Part shown: positions 1-13,298 of the stretch, piece after piece
Layout of the letters: every line of letters starts with the position of its first letter
Numbering within the stretch: the first letter of the stretch is position 1
From: Micromonospora matsumotoense
GTDB taxonomy: Bacteria; Actinomycetota; Actinomycetes; Mycobacteriales; Micromonosporaceae
Reading direction: 5' to 3'
Assembly: GCF_900091525.1 (NCBI RefSeq)
Contig: NZ_FMCU01000001.1
Coordinates: forward strand, 620,001-684,000
Length of the DNA: 64,000 nt
Notes under the pieces: model-generated
The model's database searches: none
Seen by the model: the letters and a program-made list of their open reading frames with translations, nothing else
What the model was told of the DNA's origin: nothing
Program-made: the position numbers and the translations under genes

Positions 1-228
1 GTAGATCGAGTCGACGCTGACGGTGAGCACCTGCACGTCGTCGTTGACGTAGTCGTTGAGGTTGTCCCGCACCTCGCACAGCTCACCCTGGCAGATGCCG
101 GTGAAGGCGAGCGGGTAGAAGACCAGCAGCACGGTGCGGTTGCCCCGGAAGTCCGAGAGCCGCACCTCCTGGTTGTTCTGGTCCTTCAACAGGAAGTCGG
201 GCGCCTCGGCACCAACCTCGATCGGCAT
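1..228 (-). CDS. Peroxiredoxin, AhpE/Bcp-like (3' part missing)
   Basis: N-terminal 76 residues of a thiol peroxidase; the gene runs off the left edge of the window. Residues 33-51 read VLLVFYPLAFTGICQGELC, the peroxidatic loop of the AhpE family, with the likely peroxidatic Cys46. A second cysteine, Cys51, sits five residues later, the spacing used by Bcp-type atypical 2-Cys enzymes, so a one-Cys or an intramolecular disulfide mechanism are both possible. Family members reduce H2O2 and organic peroxides in the cytoplasm using thioredoxin or mycothiol-linked donors. It is transcribed in the same direction as the DUF3052 gene upstream (102 bp gap). The ATG start gives the expected family N-terminus MPIEVGAEAPDF. 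Confidence 0.85.
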   Translation of the reverse strand, partial: MPIEVGAEAPDFLLKDQNNQEVRLSDFRGNRTVLLVFYPLAFTGICQGELCEVRDNLNDYVNDDVQVLTVSVDSIY

Positions 229-330
229 GCGAACTCCTTGGGTCGACTCTGAGGTGGGTCCAGCCTGCCACACCCGGCGGCGACGCCCCGGATGCGGGAT
301 TGCTCAGTTGGGTACGGCCCGGCCGGGACC

Positions 331-768
331 CTACTTGCGGCCCTTGGAGCCACGACGCAGCACGAGCCGGGCGGCGCTCCAGTCCAGGCCGGCGTTGAGG
401 GTCGAGGTCTGCTGGAGGCCGGCGGTCTGCGCCGACTCGGCGACCTCGCTCGGCTCGACGTGCCCGTCCCGCCCGGCCTTCGGGGTCAACAGCCACACGA
501 CTCCGGCGTCGGCCAGCGGACCGAGGGCGTCGACGAGAAGCTCGAAGAGGTCGCCGTCGCCGTCGCGGTACCAGACGAGCACCGCGTCGACCACCTCGTC
601 GGTGTCCTCGTCGACCAGTTCTCCACAGCGGTCGGTCAGGGCGTCCCGGAGATCCTGGTCGACGTCCTCGTCGTACCCCATCTCCATGACGACCATCCCC
701 GGTTCGATCCCGAACCGGTCCGCCAGGAGACGTACCCCGTCGGCGGCCTGACCAGCGGTCGCGCTCAC
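331..768 (-). CDS. DUF3052 family protein
   Basis: Acidic protein of about 145 residues belonging to a small actinobacterial family of unknown function (DUF3052). The central region is rich in Asp/Glu, followed by a hydrophobic stretch ending in GVVWLLTPKAGRDGHVEPSE, and the C-terminus is basic (RRGSKGRK). I chose the GTG at 768 because AGGAGG lies ten bases upstream; an in-frame ATG at 786 is possible but lacks that site. By recollection the family lies next to aceE and a peroxiredoxin in many actinobacteria, as here, so a role linked to pyruvate or redox metabolism is conceivable but unproven. No signal peptide or membrane segment is visible. Confidence 0.8.
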   Translation of the reverse strand: MSATAGQAADGVRLLADRFGIEPGMVVMEMGYDEDVDQDLRDALTDRCGELVDEDTDEVVDAVLVWYRDGDGDLFELLVDALGPLADAGVVWLLTPKAGRDGHVEPSEVAESAQTAGLQQTSTLNAGLDWSAARLVLRRGSKGRK

Positions 769-881
769 TGTCGCGTGCCTCCTCATCTCGTCCCTGCCCG
801 GCGGCGTCGTGGCGACGCCGTCAGGCAGAGTCCACACAGTTGTGGTCCGTCGCGCAAGTGGCGCACCGGGTGGAACGGAAT

Positions 882-4634
<3,753 letters not shown>

Positions 4635-4812
4635 CCCCCGACTCTACGTCCGTGTCGACCGCCCACCGCGCCACCGGGCCGGCCGCCCGGCCCCGATCGC
4701 CTGCCGTTGTTCGGCTGGCGGAGACGACGACGGTCTCCCGCCGTCACCTGACGGTCACCAGGGGTCGCGACGCTGCCGGGGTCAGGTACGCACCGCACCC
4801 CGGGAGGTTCCC

Positions 4813-6480
4813 ATGACACTGTCCCGCCGTACCGTCCTGCTCTCCGGCGCGGCGCTCGGCGCGGCCGGCGCGACCGGCGGTCTGTCGACGCCCGCCGACG
4901 CCGCCGACGGGCGTCCCGCCCGCCCGGTGGGCACCGCCCACCACCGACCGTTGATCTGGCCGTTCACCCTCGGGGTGGCCTCCGGCGACCCGGACCACGA
5001 GGGCGTGGTGCTGTGGACCCGGCTGGCCCCGCAGCCGCTGGCCGGGGACGGGTTGGGCGGCATGCCCGACCGGGTGGTCGAGGTGCAGTGGGAGGTGGCG
5101 GCCGACGAGTTGTTCCGGCACGTCGTCCAGCGGGGCACGGCGACCGCCCGGCCCGAGTCGGCGCACAGCGTGCACGTCGAGCTGACCGGGCTGCTGCCGG
5201 GGCGGGAGTACTTCTACCGGTTCCGGGCCGAGGGGCACCTCTCCCCCACCGCGCGGACCCGCACCGCGCCCGACCCGGCGGCCCTGCCCGCCGCGCTGGC
5301 GATGGGCTTCGTCTCCTGCTCCCACTACGAGCAGGGGTACTTCACCGCCTACCGGCGGCTGGCCGAGAGCGCCCCGGAGCTGATCCTGCACCTCGGCGAC
5401 TACCAGTACGAGTACGCCCGGGAGTACGGCCCCGACCGGCCGCGCGGGCACGAGGGTCCGGAGACCCGGACACTGGCCGGCTACCGGCAGCGGCACGCCC
5501 AGTACAAGACCGACCCGGATCTCCAGGCGGCGCACGCGGTGGCCCCCTGGGCGGTGGTCTTCGACGACCACGAGGTGGAGAACAACTGGGCCGGCGCGGT
5601 GCCGGAGGAGCCTGATCCGCACTTCCTGGCCCGGCGGGCCGCCGCCTTCCAGGCGTACCACGAGAACATGCCGTTGCGGCGGGCCTCGGTGCCGCGCGGT
5701 CCGGACCTGGCGCTGCACCGGCGGTTGCGCTGGGGTCGACTGGCCACCTTCCACCTGCTCGACACCCGGCAGTTCCGCGACGACCAGGCGTGCGGGGACG
5801 GCTACCGGGACTGCCCGGCGGCGGCCGACCCGGGCCGCACCATCACCGGCGCGGCGCAGGAGGCGTGGCTGCTCGACGGGTTCCGCCGCTCCGACACCCG
5901 CTGGGACCTCCTCGCCCAGCAGGTGTTCTTCGCCGCCCGGGACCGCGACCCCGGGCCGGCCAGGCTGACCAGCATGGACGCCTGGGACGGCTACCTTGCC
6001 TCCCGGGACCGGATCACCCGGGGCTGGGTGAACGCCGGGGTGCGCAACCCGGTGGTGCTCACCGGGGACGTGCACGCGCACTGGGCCGCCGACCTGAAGC
6101 TGGACTACACCGACCCGGGGGCGCGGGCCGTCGGCGTCGAGCTGGTCTGCTCCTCGGTCACCTCGGGCGGGGACGGCTTCGACTCGGCCAGCGGCTCGCA
6201 CCCCTGGTTGCGCACCAATCCGCACCTGCGGTTCCAGAACGACCTGCGCGGTTTCGTCCGGACCACGATCACCCTGGCGCAGCTCAGTGCGGACTTCATG
6301 GTGCTGCCGTACGTGAGCCGGGCGGGCGCCCCGGCGTACCCCCGGGCGTCGTTCGTGGTCGAGGACCGGGTGCCCGGCCTGCACCAGACGGGCGACCGGC
6401 CGCCGACGACGGCCCGCGCGCTGCCGCCGGGCGTGGACCGGGACCGGTACACCGTCGAGACGGAGACCGGGCTGCGCTGA
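4813..6480 (+). CDS. phoD: PhoD-like alkaline phosphatase, Tat-exported
   Basis: Secreted Ca/Fe-dependent phosphomono- or diesterase of the PhoD family (555 aa). The N-terminus MTLSRRTVLLSGAALGAAG carries a twin-arginine motif with SRRTVLL. Metal-binding motifs are visible in order: VASGDPDHEGVVLWTRL, FVSCSHYEQGYF, LILHLGDYQYEY, VVFDDHEVENNW and VVLTGDVHAHW. The enzyme would release phosphate from organic phosphates outside the cell. The ATG at 4813 follows GGGAGG by six bases; longer upstream reading frame has no signal peptide and is disregarded. The gene stands alone. No PHO box was identified with confidence. Confidence 0.92.
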   Translation: MTLSRRTVLLSGAALGAAGATGGLSTPADAADGRPARPVGTAHHRPLIWPFTLGVASGDPDHEGVVLWTRLAPQPLAGDGLGGMPDRVVEVQWEVAADELFRHVVQRGTATARPESAHSVHVELTGLLPGREYFYRFRAEGHLSPTARTRTAPDPAALPAALAMGFVSCSHYEQGYFTAYRRLAESAPELILHLGDYQYEYAREYGPDRPRGHEGPETRTLAGYRQRHAQYKTDPDLQAAHAVAPWAVVFDDHEVENNWAGAVPEEPDPHFLARRAAAFQAYHENMPLRRASVPRGPDLALHRRLRWGRLATFHLLDTRQFRDDQACGDGYRDCPAAADPGRTITGAAQEAWLLDGFRRSDTRWDLLAQQVFFAARDRDPGPARLTSMDAWDGYLASRDRITRGWVNAGVRNPVVLTGDVHAHWAADLKLDYTDPGARAVGVELVCSSVTSGGDGFDSASGSHPWLRTNPHLRFQNDLRGFVRTTITLAQLSADFMVLPYVSRAGAPAYPRASFVVEDRVPGLHQTGDRPPTTARALPPGVDRDRYTVETETGLR

Positions 6481-6589
6481 GCCAGCCCGACGCGGCGGCC
6501 GGGACGCGGCGCGGCACCGGGCGGCCGGGCGGGACGGTGCACCGCGCCGGGGCGGACCGGGCGCCTGCGGGAGGGGAGTGCGGGCCGGG

Positions 6590-7003
6590 TCAGCCGGGGA
6601 GGAAGGAGAAACGGACCTGGCGCGACGGGTTGTCGCCGTTGGGGTCGACCAGGCAGACCGACTGCCAGGTGCCGAGCTGGAGCCGCCCGCCGAGCACCGG
6701 CAGCGTCGCGTACGGCGGCACGAAGGCGGGCAGCACGTGGTCGCGACCGTGCCCCGGCGAGCCGTGCCGGTGCCGCCAGCGGTCGTCGGTGGGCAGCAGG
6801 TCGTCGAGCGCCCGCAGCAGGTCGTCGTCGGAGCCGGCACCGGTCTCGATGATCGCCACCCCGGCGGTGGCGTGCGGCACGAAGACGTGCAGCAGGCCGT
6901 CACCCTGCCCGGTGACGAACCGTTCGGCCTCGGCCGTGAGGTCGACGACGGTGGGTCGGGAACCGGTCCGGACGGTGCTCACCTCGCTGCGCATACGGCG
7001 CAT
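6590..7003 (-). CDS. YjbQ family protein (UPF0047)
   Basis: 137-residue single-domain protein of the YjbQ/UPF0047 family. The conserved core LLHVFVPHATAGVAIIETGAG is followed by DDDLLRALDDLLP, RHRHGSPGHGRDHVLPAFVPP and LGTWQSVCLVDPNG, which carries the His/Glu/Asp residues typical of the family. E. coli YjbQ has weak thiamine-phosphate synthase activity, but the physiological role is unsettled. Convergent with the phoD-like gene and divergent from aceE (245 bp). ATG at 7003 and ATG at 6994 are equally likely starts; no convincing Shine-Dalgarno sequence precedes either. Confidence 0.82.
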   Translation of the reverse strand: MRRMRSEVSTVRTGSRPTVVDLTAEAERFVTGQGDGLLHVFVPHATAGVAIIETGAGSDDDLLRALDDLLPTDDRWRHRHGSPGHGRDHVLPAFVPPYATLPVLGGRLQLGTWQSVCLVDPNGDNPSRQVRFSFLPG

Positions 7004-7248
7004 TCTGCCGCACCGGCCCCATCGTCGCCGTCGTCCCGTGCCGACCGGTTGGTGGGACGACCCGACGGGCGGGAACGGAACGGCCCGCAGGGCGACCGGG
7101 GCCGACTCCGGCGCGGCCGAGCGGGCAAAGTTACCGGCGGGTACCTGTGTTCAGCGTCGCGTCTGGGGGAGCTAGAGGTGACGACGGGTGCCACCAGAGG
7201 GCAGGATGGCGCTAGAGACCTATCCCACACACAACCGAGGGAACGCCT

Positions 7249-9993
7249 GTGGCTACGGAACGCAAGCGCCCGGTGATCACCGCTGGTCTGCCGAGCCAGC
7301 TTCCGGACATCGACCCCGAAGAGACCAGCGAGTGGGTCGAGTCGCTCGACGGTGTCATCGACGAGCGCGGAACCAAACGCGCACGGTACGTCATGCTGAG
7401 CCTGCTGGAGCGGGCCCGCGAGCGGCAGGTCGGGGTGCCGTCCCTGACCACCACCGACTACATCAACACCATCACCCCGGAGCAGGAACCCTGGTTCCCG
7501 GGTGACGAGCACGTCGAGCGGCGGATCCGGGCGTACGTCCGGTGGAACGCGGCGATGCTGGTGCACCGGGCACAGCGGCCGGAGATCGGCGTCGGTGGGC
7601 ACATCTCCACCTTCGCCAGCTCCGCCTCCCTCTACGAGGTGGGCTTCAACCACTTCTTCCGGGGCAAGAACCACCCGGGCGGCGGCGACCACATCTTCTA
7701 CCAGGGGCACGCCTCCCCCGGCATGTACGGGCGGGCGTTCCTGGAGGGTCGACTCTCGGAGGACCAGCTCGACGGGTTCCGCCAGGAGCTGTCCCACCCG
7801 AGCGGCGGGCTGCCGTCGTACCCGCACCCGCGGCTGATGCCGGACTTCTGGGAGTTCCCCACGGTCTCCATGGGGCTGGGGCCGCTGAACGCGATCTACC
7901 AGGCCCGGTTCAACCGCTACCTCCAGCACCGGGGCATCAAGGACACCTCCCAGCAGCACGTCTGGGCGTTCCTCGGCGACGGCGAGATGGACGAGGTGGA
8001 GTCGCTCGGCGCGATCGGCGTGGCCGCCCGCGAGGAGCTGGACAACCTCACCTTTGTCATCAACTGCAACCTCCAGCGGCTGGACGGCCCGGTCCGGGGC
8101 AACGGCAAGGTGATGCAGGAGCTGGAGGCGTTCTTCCGGGGCGCCGGCTGGAACGTCATCAAGGTGGTCTGGGGCCGGGAGTGGGACCCGCTGCTCGCCG
8201 CGGACACCGACGGCGCGCTGGTCAACCTGATGAACACCACCCCCGACGGCGACTACCAGACCTACAAGGCGGAGTCCGGGGCGTACGTCCGGGAGCACTT
8301 CTTCGGTCGTGACCAGCGGACCCGCAAGATGGTCGAGCACCTGTCCGACGACGAGATCTGGAACCTCAAGCGGGGCGGGCACGACTACCGCAAGCTCTAC
8401 GCGGCCTACAAGGCGGCCACCGAGCACACCGGGCAGCCGACCGTCATCCTGGCCAAGACCATCAAGGGCTGGACGCTGGGCTCGCACTTCGAGGGCCGCA
8501 ACGCCACGCACCAGATGAAGAAGCTGACGCTGGACGACCTCAAGCTGTTCCGCGACCGGCTCTTCCTGGACATCCCGGACAAGGTTCTGGAGGACAACCC
8601 CTACCTGCCGCCGTACTACACCCCGGATGAGTCCTCGGACGAGCTGGCGTACCTGCGGGAGCGGCGCGAGCAGCTCGGCGGTTACCTGCCGTCCCGGCGG
8701 ACCAGCCACAAGAAGCTGACGATCCCGGGGCCGGAGCGGTTCGCCGACGTCAAGCGCGGCTCGGGCAAGCAGAAGGTGGCCACCACGATGGCCTTCGTCC
8801 GCCTGCTCAAGGACATCATGAAGGACAAGGAGTTCGGCAAGCGCTGGGTGCCGATCATCCCGGACGAGGCGCGCACCTTCGGCCTGGACTCGATCTTCCC
8901 GACCGCGAAGATCTACTCGCCGCACGGCCAGCGGTACACCTCGGTCGACCGGGACCTGTTCCTGTCGTACAAGGAGTCGACCACCGGGCAGATCCTGCAC
9001 GAGGGGATCAACGAGGCCGGCTCGGTCGCCTCGTTCACCGCCGCCGGCACCGCGTACGCCACCCACGACGAGCCGATGATCCCGATGTACATGTTCTACT
9101 CGATGTTCGGGTTCCAGCGCACCGGTGACGGCTTCTGGGCGGCGGCCGACCAGATGGCCCGGGGCTTCGTCCTCGGTGCCACCGCCGGTCGGACCACGCT
9201 CAACGGTGAGGGCCTGCAGCACGAGGACGGCCACTCGCTGCTGCTGGCCGCCACCAACCCGGCGGTGGTCGCCTACGACGCGGCGTTCGGGTTCGAGCTG
9301 GCGCACATCGTGGAGCGCGGCCTGCACCGGATGTACGGCGAGGACCAGGAGAACATCTTCTACTACCTCACCGTCTACAACGAGCCGATCCACCAGCCGG
9401 TCGAGCCGTCCGAGCTGGACGTCGAGGGGCTGCTCCGGGGCATCTACCGCTATGCGGCCGCCCCGCAGGTCGACGGGGACGCGCCGAAGGCGAACATCCT
9501 GGCCTCCGGCACCGGCATGCAGTGGGCGCTCAAGGCCCAGCAGCTACTCGCCCAGGACTGGGGGGTGGCCGCCGACGTCTGGTCGGTGACCTCCTGGACC
9601 GAGCTGCGCCGCGACGCGGTGATCTGCGAGGAGCACAACCTGCTCAACCCGGGCGCGGAGCAGCGGGTGCCGTACATCCAGGAGAAGCTGGCCGACGCCG
9701 ACGGGCCGAAGGTCGCGGTCAGCGACTGGATGCGCGCGGTACCGGACCTGATCGCCCGTTGGGTACCGGGTGACTACACCTCGCTCGGCACCGACGGCTT
9801 CGGCATGTCGGACACCCGGCACGCGCTGCGCCGGCACTTCCATGTCGACGCCGAGTCGGTGGCGGTCGCGACGCTGCGACAGCTCGCCCTGCGCGGGACG
9901 GTACCGGCCACCGTCCCCGCCGAGGCGGCCAAGAAGTACGCCATCGACGACGTCAACGCCGCCCCGGTCGGCGAGACCGGCGGCGACAGCTGA
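7249..9993 (+). CDS. aceE: Pyruvate dehydrogenase E1, homodimeric
   Basis: 914-residue E1 of the AceE (homodimeric, alpha2) class, which decarboxylates pyruvate and acetylates the lipoyl domain of E2 to feed acetyl-CoA into central and lipid metabolism. The ThDP/Mg motif starts [17 protein letters not shown] near residue 243 and ends [18 protein letters not shown]. Substrate-site features [14 protein letters not shown] and [14 protein letters not shown] are intact. The GTG start is preceded by GAGGGA. Length and motifs match Streptomyces/Mycobacterium AceE. This window therefore has two E1 enzymes: this one and the fused E1 at 882-4136. A strong hairpin terminator follows at once. Confidence 0.97.
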   Translation: MATERKRPVITAGLPSQLPDIDPEETSEWVESLDGVIDERGTKRARYVMLSLLERARERQVGVPSLTTTDYINTITPEQEPWFPGDEHVERRIRAYVRWNAAMLVHRAQRPEIGVGGHISTFASSASLYEVGFNHFFRGKNHPGGGDHIFYQGHASPGMYGRAFLEGRLSEDQLDGFRQELSHPSGGLPSYPHPRLMPDFWEFPTVSMGLGPLNAIYQARFNRYLQHRGIKDTSQQHVWAFLGDGEMDEVESLGAIGVAAREELDNLTFVINCNLQRLDGPVRGNGKVMQELEAFFRGAGWNVIKVVWGREWDPLLAADTDGALVNLMNTTPDGDYQTYKAESGAYVREHFFGRDQRTRKMVEHLSDDEIWNLKRGGHDYRKLYAAYKAATEHTGQPTVILAKTIKGWTLGSHFEGRNATHQMKKLTLDDLKLFRDRLFLDIPDKVLEDNPYLPPYYTPDESSDELAYLRERREQLGGYLPSRRTSHKKLTIPGPERFADVKRGSGKQKVATTMAFVRLLKDIMKDKEFGKRWVPIIPDEARTFGLDSIFPTAKIYSPHGQRYTSVDRDLFLSYKESTTGQILHEGINEAGSVASFTAAGTAYATHDEPMIPMYMFYSMFGFQRTGDGFWAAADQMARGFVLGATAGRTTLNGEGLQHEDGHSLLLAATNPAVVAYDAAFGFELAHIVERGLHRMYGEDQENIFYYLTVYNEPIHQPVEPSELDVEGLLRGIYRYAAAPQVDGDAPKANILASGTGMQWALKAQQLLAQDWGVAADVWSVTSWTELRRDAVICEEHNLLNPGAEQRVPYIQEKLADADGPKVAVSDWMRAVPDLIARWVPGDYTSLGTDGFGMSDTRHALRRHFHVDAESVAVATLRQLALRGTVPATVPAEAAKKYAIDDVNAAPVGETGGDS

Positions 9994-10004
9994 CCTGCAC
10001 CACC

Positions 10005-10040
10005 CAGCGAGGCCCGGCGCCACCGCGCCGGGCCTCGCTG
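10005..10040. terminator. Bidirectional hairpin terminator, aceE/esterase
   Basis: Perfect 16-bp inverted repeat (left arm CAGCGAGGCCCGGCGC) with a 4-base loop CACC, between the convergent aceE and carboxylesterase genes. There is no U-tract, as usual in high-GC actinobacteria. Confidence 0.8.
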
Positions 10041-10058
10041 CGTCGCTGCCGGGCCACC

Positions 10059-11675
10059 TCACCCCGTTGCCAGATCCGCCCACAGGTCGCAGTGGTGCTC
10101 GACGCCGAAGTCGGTGCGCTGGCCCCCGCTGCCGGGCGCCAGCGTGCGGACCTCGGCGGTGGCGCTGCGGAACCGGGGCCAGGGTGCGGCACCGGGAGTG
10201 GCGGGCCTACCGGTCGCCGCGAAGGCAGCCCAGGAGTCGATCATGTCGGCGGCCAGCTGGCGGTGTCCGTCGCCCAGGCTGCGGTCCGCCATGTCGAACA
10301 GGTACGGCAGCTCGCTGCCGTGGTAGGCGCCGAGCGGTTCGGTGATCCAGGGCGCGGGTGGCGGGGCGTCGCGGTCGGTGAACTCGTAGCCGTACACCGG
10401 CGTGTGGCGGGCCAGGAGGCGGTCGCCGGCCAGGGTGGGGCAGGCCCAGATCCGGTCGGTGGCGACCGCCGCCCAGGCGGCGGTCGGCGAGTCGAAGTCG
10501 GTGACCGGATACCGGTCGGCGACCCGGCCCGCCGGTGCGCCGAAGGCCGCGTCCAGGAGCTGCCGGTATGCAAGGGCGTCGATCGGGGGGCTGAAGGCGA
10601 GGAAGCTGCGGTGCTCGTCGCGGGTGCTGCCGGACAACACCGGCACCCGGTGGAACGCTCCCCGCCGCAGTGCCTCGGCGGGCAGGAGGGGCAGTGTGGG
10701 CGTGCCGTAGGCCAGGGTGTCGAACATCGAGTTGACGGTGCCCTGGTCGCCGACGGTGGCGGTGAGCAGGGTCTGCGGCGTCATGCCGCGCAGGCAGGTC
10801 ACCGGCGCCGTCCCGGGGGCGCACCGCTCGGGGCCGGGCCGGCCGGCGTCGAGCGCCGCGGCGGCCTCCTCGCCGGCCTGCTGCACCTGCGCCAGGGGTG
10901 ACCAGGGGGAGCCCGCGGGAAGGCCGAACCCGAACAGCTTGTCGGGCCAGCTGGTCAGGCAGGAACCGCTTTGGATGATCGCCCTGTCGAACAGTCCGGC
11001 GGACGAGGGCGAGGTGAGCTGGGAGCAGACACTCATCCCGCCTGCCGACTGCCCGGCGACGGTGACGTCGTGCGGGTCGCCGCCGAACGCCGCCGCGTTG
11101 CGGCGTACCCAGCGCAGGGCCGCCTGCTGGTCCTGGAGGCCGAACGTGCCGGAGCCGGCCAGCCCGGGCAGCCCGAGGTAGCCCAGCACCCCCAGCCGGT
11201 AGTTGACGGTGACGACCACGATCCCACCGTCGGCGGCCAGCCGCCGGGGGTCGTAGTCGGCGCCGGCGCCACCGGTGAAGCTGCCGCCGTGCAGCCACAC
11301 CAGCACCGGACGTGGCCGGGCCGGCCGGGCGGGCGTCGTCACGTTCACGAACAGGCAGTCCTCGTCACCCAGCACCACGCCGGGTTGCCACGGGTCCGGC
11401 TGGGGGCAGGAGCTGCCCGGCTCGGTGGCGTCCCGTACCCCGGCCCAGCCGGGGACCGGTTGGGGCGCCCGCCAGCGCAGCTCGCCGACCGGGGGCGCCG
11501 CGTAGGGGATGGCCTGATAGCTGCGTACCTGGTCGTCGACGGTGCCCCGCAGCCAGCCGGCACCGGTGCGGACCAGACCCGGGGTGGCCGCGGTGGCGGG
11601 GACGGCCGTGATCGTGCCGAGCAGCGCGGCCGTCATGGTCGCCACGACCACCGCCTGTCGTGCGCGTCGTCGCAT
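10059..11675 (-). CDS. Secreted type-B carboxylesterase
   Basis: 538-residue carboxylesterase/lipase of the type-B (para-nitrobenzyl esterase) family. A signal peptide is visible (MRRRARQAVVVATMTAALLG, then Ala-rich cleavage site ending PATAA). Oxyanion-hole motif VLVWLHGGSFTGG, nucleophile elbow VTVAGQSAGGMSV, acidic residue in SGSTRDEHRSF and catalytic His in GAYHGSELPYLF are all present. The ATG at 11675 is preceded by AGGAGG, so the 62-residue upstream extension of the frame is not used. It is divergent from a TetR gene, with a perfect palindrome between them, so ligand-responsive repression is likely. The natural ester substrate is unknown. Confidence 0.92.
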   Translation of the reverse strand: MRRRARQAVVVATMTAALLGTITAVPATAATPGLVRTGAGWLRGTVDDQVRSYQAIPYAAPPVGELRWRAPQPVPGWAGVRDATEPGSSCPQPDPWQPGVVLGDEDCLFVNVTTPARPARPRPVLVWLHGGSFTGGAGADYDPRRLAADGGIVVVTVNYRLGVLGYLGLPGLAGSGTFGLQDQQAALRWVRRNAAAFGGDPHDVTVAGQSAGGMSVCSQLTSPSSAGLFDRAIIQSGSCLTSWPDKLFGFGLPAGSPWSPLAQVQQAGEEAAAALDAGRPGPERCAPGTAPVTCLRGMTPQTLLTATVGDQGTVNSMFDTLAYGTPTLPLLPAEALRRGAFHRVPVLSGSTRDEHRSFLAFSPPIDALAYRQLLDAAFGAPAGRVADRYPVTDFDSPTAAWAAVATDRIWACPTLAGDRLLARHTPVYGYEFTDRDAPPPAPWITEPLGAYHGSELPYLFDMADRSLGDGHRQLAADMIDSWAAFAATGRPATPGAAPWPRFRSATAEVRTLAPGSGGQRTDFGVEHHCDLWADLATG

Positions 11676-11860
11676 GCACTTCCTCCTTCGGCGGGACGGT
11701 GTCGTCCTGGGGCGCGGCGGGGTCGGCGGTGCCGCCCCGGCGCAGGGTGTCGGGAGGCTCCCGACCCGGCGGCGACGTGCCGGGGCCTGGCGCCGGAGGG
11801 TGTGGAATCGTCTCCGGGCGCGGTCGCTGGTGGAATCGCCGATCCGTGCCGGCGGTTTCA

Positions 11861-11876
11861 TGATACGACCGTATCA
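11861..11876. promoter_or_regulatory. Palindromic operator for the adjacent TetR regulator
   Basis: TGATACG-AC-CGTATCA, a perfect 7-bp inverted repeat with a 2-bp centre, in the 230-bp divergent region. It lies 29 bp before the tetR start and 185 bp before the esterase start. Size and symmetry fit a TetR-family dimer site. Assignment to this regulator is inferred from position. Confidence 0.7.
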
Positions 11877-11905
11877 GAAAAGTGTCTCCGAACTGGACGG
11901 TGCCC

Positions 11906-12526
11906 ATGCCCAAACGCGTCGACCACGACCAGCGACGCCGGCACATCGCCGGCGCGCTGTTGCGGATCGCCGAACAGCGCGGGCTGCAGCACGCCAGCAT
12001 GCGTGAGGTCGCGGCGGCGGCCGAGGTGTCGGTACGACTGGTGCAGTACTACTTCCACACCAAGGACGAACTACTCCTGGCCTCGCTCGGCTACCTCGCG
12101 GAGGAACTCGGGGCCCGGGTCGCCCGGCGGATCGCCGCGCTCGGATCGCCGCCCACCCCACGCGACGTCGTGTCCGGCACCCTGACGGCGATCCTGCCGA
12201 CCGACCCGGAGAGCGTCCGGCTGACCCGCACCTACGCCGCCTTCTACAGCCTGGTCCTCGCCGAACCGGACCTGACCAGGCACGGAGCACCCCACCCCGA
12301 CCTGCTCGAACGCCTGCTCGCCCACCAACTCCGCGCCGCCCAGCAGGCCGGCGCCGCGCACGCCGAGCTGGACCCCGGGCTCACCGCCGCCGGCCTGCTC
12401 GCCCTGACCAACGGCCTCGGTTCCAGCGTCCTCGGCGGTCAACGCGACGCCGAGGCCGCCCTGCGCATCCTCACCTACCACCTCGACCGCCTGTTCGTCC
12501 CCTCGGCGGGCCACACCCCGCCGTAG
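11906..12526 (+). CDS. TetR-family transcriptional regulator
   Basis: 206-residue repressor. N-terminal helix-turn-helix: HIAGALLRIAEQRGLQHASM then REVAAAAEVSVRLVQYYFHT, the canonical TetR_N recognition helix with V-x-x-YYF. The C-terminal domain is a ligand-binding helical bundle (LTRTYAAFYSLVLAEPDL, ending AALRILTYHLDRLFVP). ATG at 11906 gives the usual short N-terminus; an in-frame start at 11882 overlaps the operator flank and is less likely. Divergent from the esterase, so the likely target is the esterase promoter plus its own. Confidence 0.9.
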   Translation: MPKRVDHDQRRRHIAGALLRIAEQRGLQHASMREVAAAAEVSVRLVQYYFHTKDELLLASLGYLAEELGARVARRIAALGSPPTPRDVVSGTLTAILPTDPESVRLTRTYAAFYSLVLAEPDLTRHGAPHPDLLERLLAHQLRAAQQAGAAHAELDPGLTAAGLLALTNGLGSSVLGGQRDAEAALRILTYHLDRLFVPSAGHTPP

Positions 12527-12598
12527 GCGACCGCCGGCACGCCGACGACCAGCAGTCGTCCGAAGGAGCCCACGGCCGGCGACGCCGGAGCACGAGGA

Positions 12599-12641
12599 CG
12601 GCGGTGGCCGGCGTCCCTGACAGGGAGGCCGGCCACCGCCG
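12599..12641. terminator. Bidirectional hairpin terminator, tetR/SRPBCC
   Basis: 14-bp perfect outer stem (CGGCGGTGGCCGGC) and, after a G-G mismatch, an inner 5-bp stem TCCCT-GAC-AGGGA. It sits between the convergent tetR and SRPBCC genes. Confidence 0.78.
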
Positions 12642-12669
12642 GGTGCGGGTGACGCGGGAAGGCGGCCGG

Positions 12670-13116
12670 TCAGCCGACGGCGGCCAGGTCGGTGAGGCGG
12701 GCCAGCGAGTCCTCCAGGTCGGCGCCGACCCGACGCAGCCCGAGGCGCAGCAGGGCACCCTTGACCGGGCCGGCCGGCCAACGGACCACGATCAGCCGGA
12801 CGATCGTGCCACCCTCCTCCTCGTCGGCGGTGAGCTGCACGTAGATCTCGGTGCGCGCCTCGGCCCGGGCACCGGCCCCCCTGGCGCGTTCCCGCCAGCC
12901 GATCAGGGTGGGTTCCTGGTAGGCGATCACCTCGGCCTCGTGCGCCGAGCCACGCCCGGCCTGGACGAGTTGTCGGCGGCCGAAGCCCTCCCCCGAGAGG
13001 ACCTCGGCGGCCCGGACCCCGGCCAGCCAGGCGGGCAACTGCTCGGCCCGCTGGACGACTTCCCAGACCGCTTCCACCGGCGCCGTCACGTGCGCACTGC
13101 GTTCGACGAGGATCAT
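12670..13116 (-). CDS. SRPBCC (START-like) family protein
   Basis: 148-residue SRPBCC-fold protein. The family signature is clear: VERSAHVTAPVEAVWEVVQ, then AEQLPAWLAGVRAAEVLSGEG, a central beta region, and a C-terminal helix ending DLEDSLARLTDLAAVG. These proteins have a deep hydrophobic ligand cavity, but the ligand here is unknown. Convergent with tetR and divergent from the beta-glucosidase gene. ATG at 13116 is the only plausible start. Confidence 0.85.
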   Translation of the reverse strand: MILVERSAHVTAPVEAVWEVVQRAEQLPAWLAGVRAAEVLSGEGFGRRQLVQAGRGSAHEAEVIAYQEPTLIGWRERARGAGARAEARTEIYVQLTADEEEGGTIVRLIVVRWPAGPVKGALLRLGLRRVGADLEDSLARLTDLAAVG

Positions 13117-13298
13117 TCTTTTCTTCCCCCACTGAGGACATCCGCGATATTCCGCACTCTATGCGCTAAATCGGACTTACTGGGACGTGTTTGGAAAAAG
13201 ACACGCCGAGAGCCCTTGCGCCCGCATTGCTTCGCACCTATAGCGCTCGCGGACTTCGCGCCCTAGAGTGCGAGCACGTTTCGCGTTTTGGAGGGTGG

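Noticed and set aside
13242..13247. AGCGCT core upstream of the GH1 gene as a CebR box
   Set aside because: Only the central six bases match; flanks (CTAT and CGCG) do not fit the 14-bp consensus, unlike the site at 58500.
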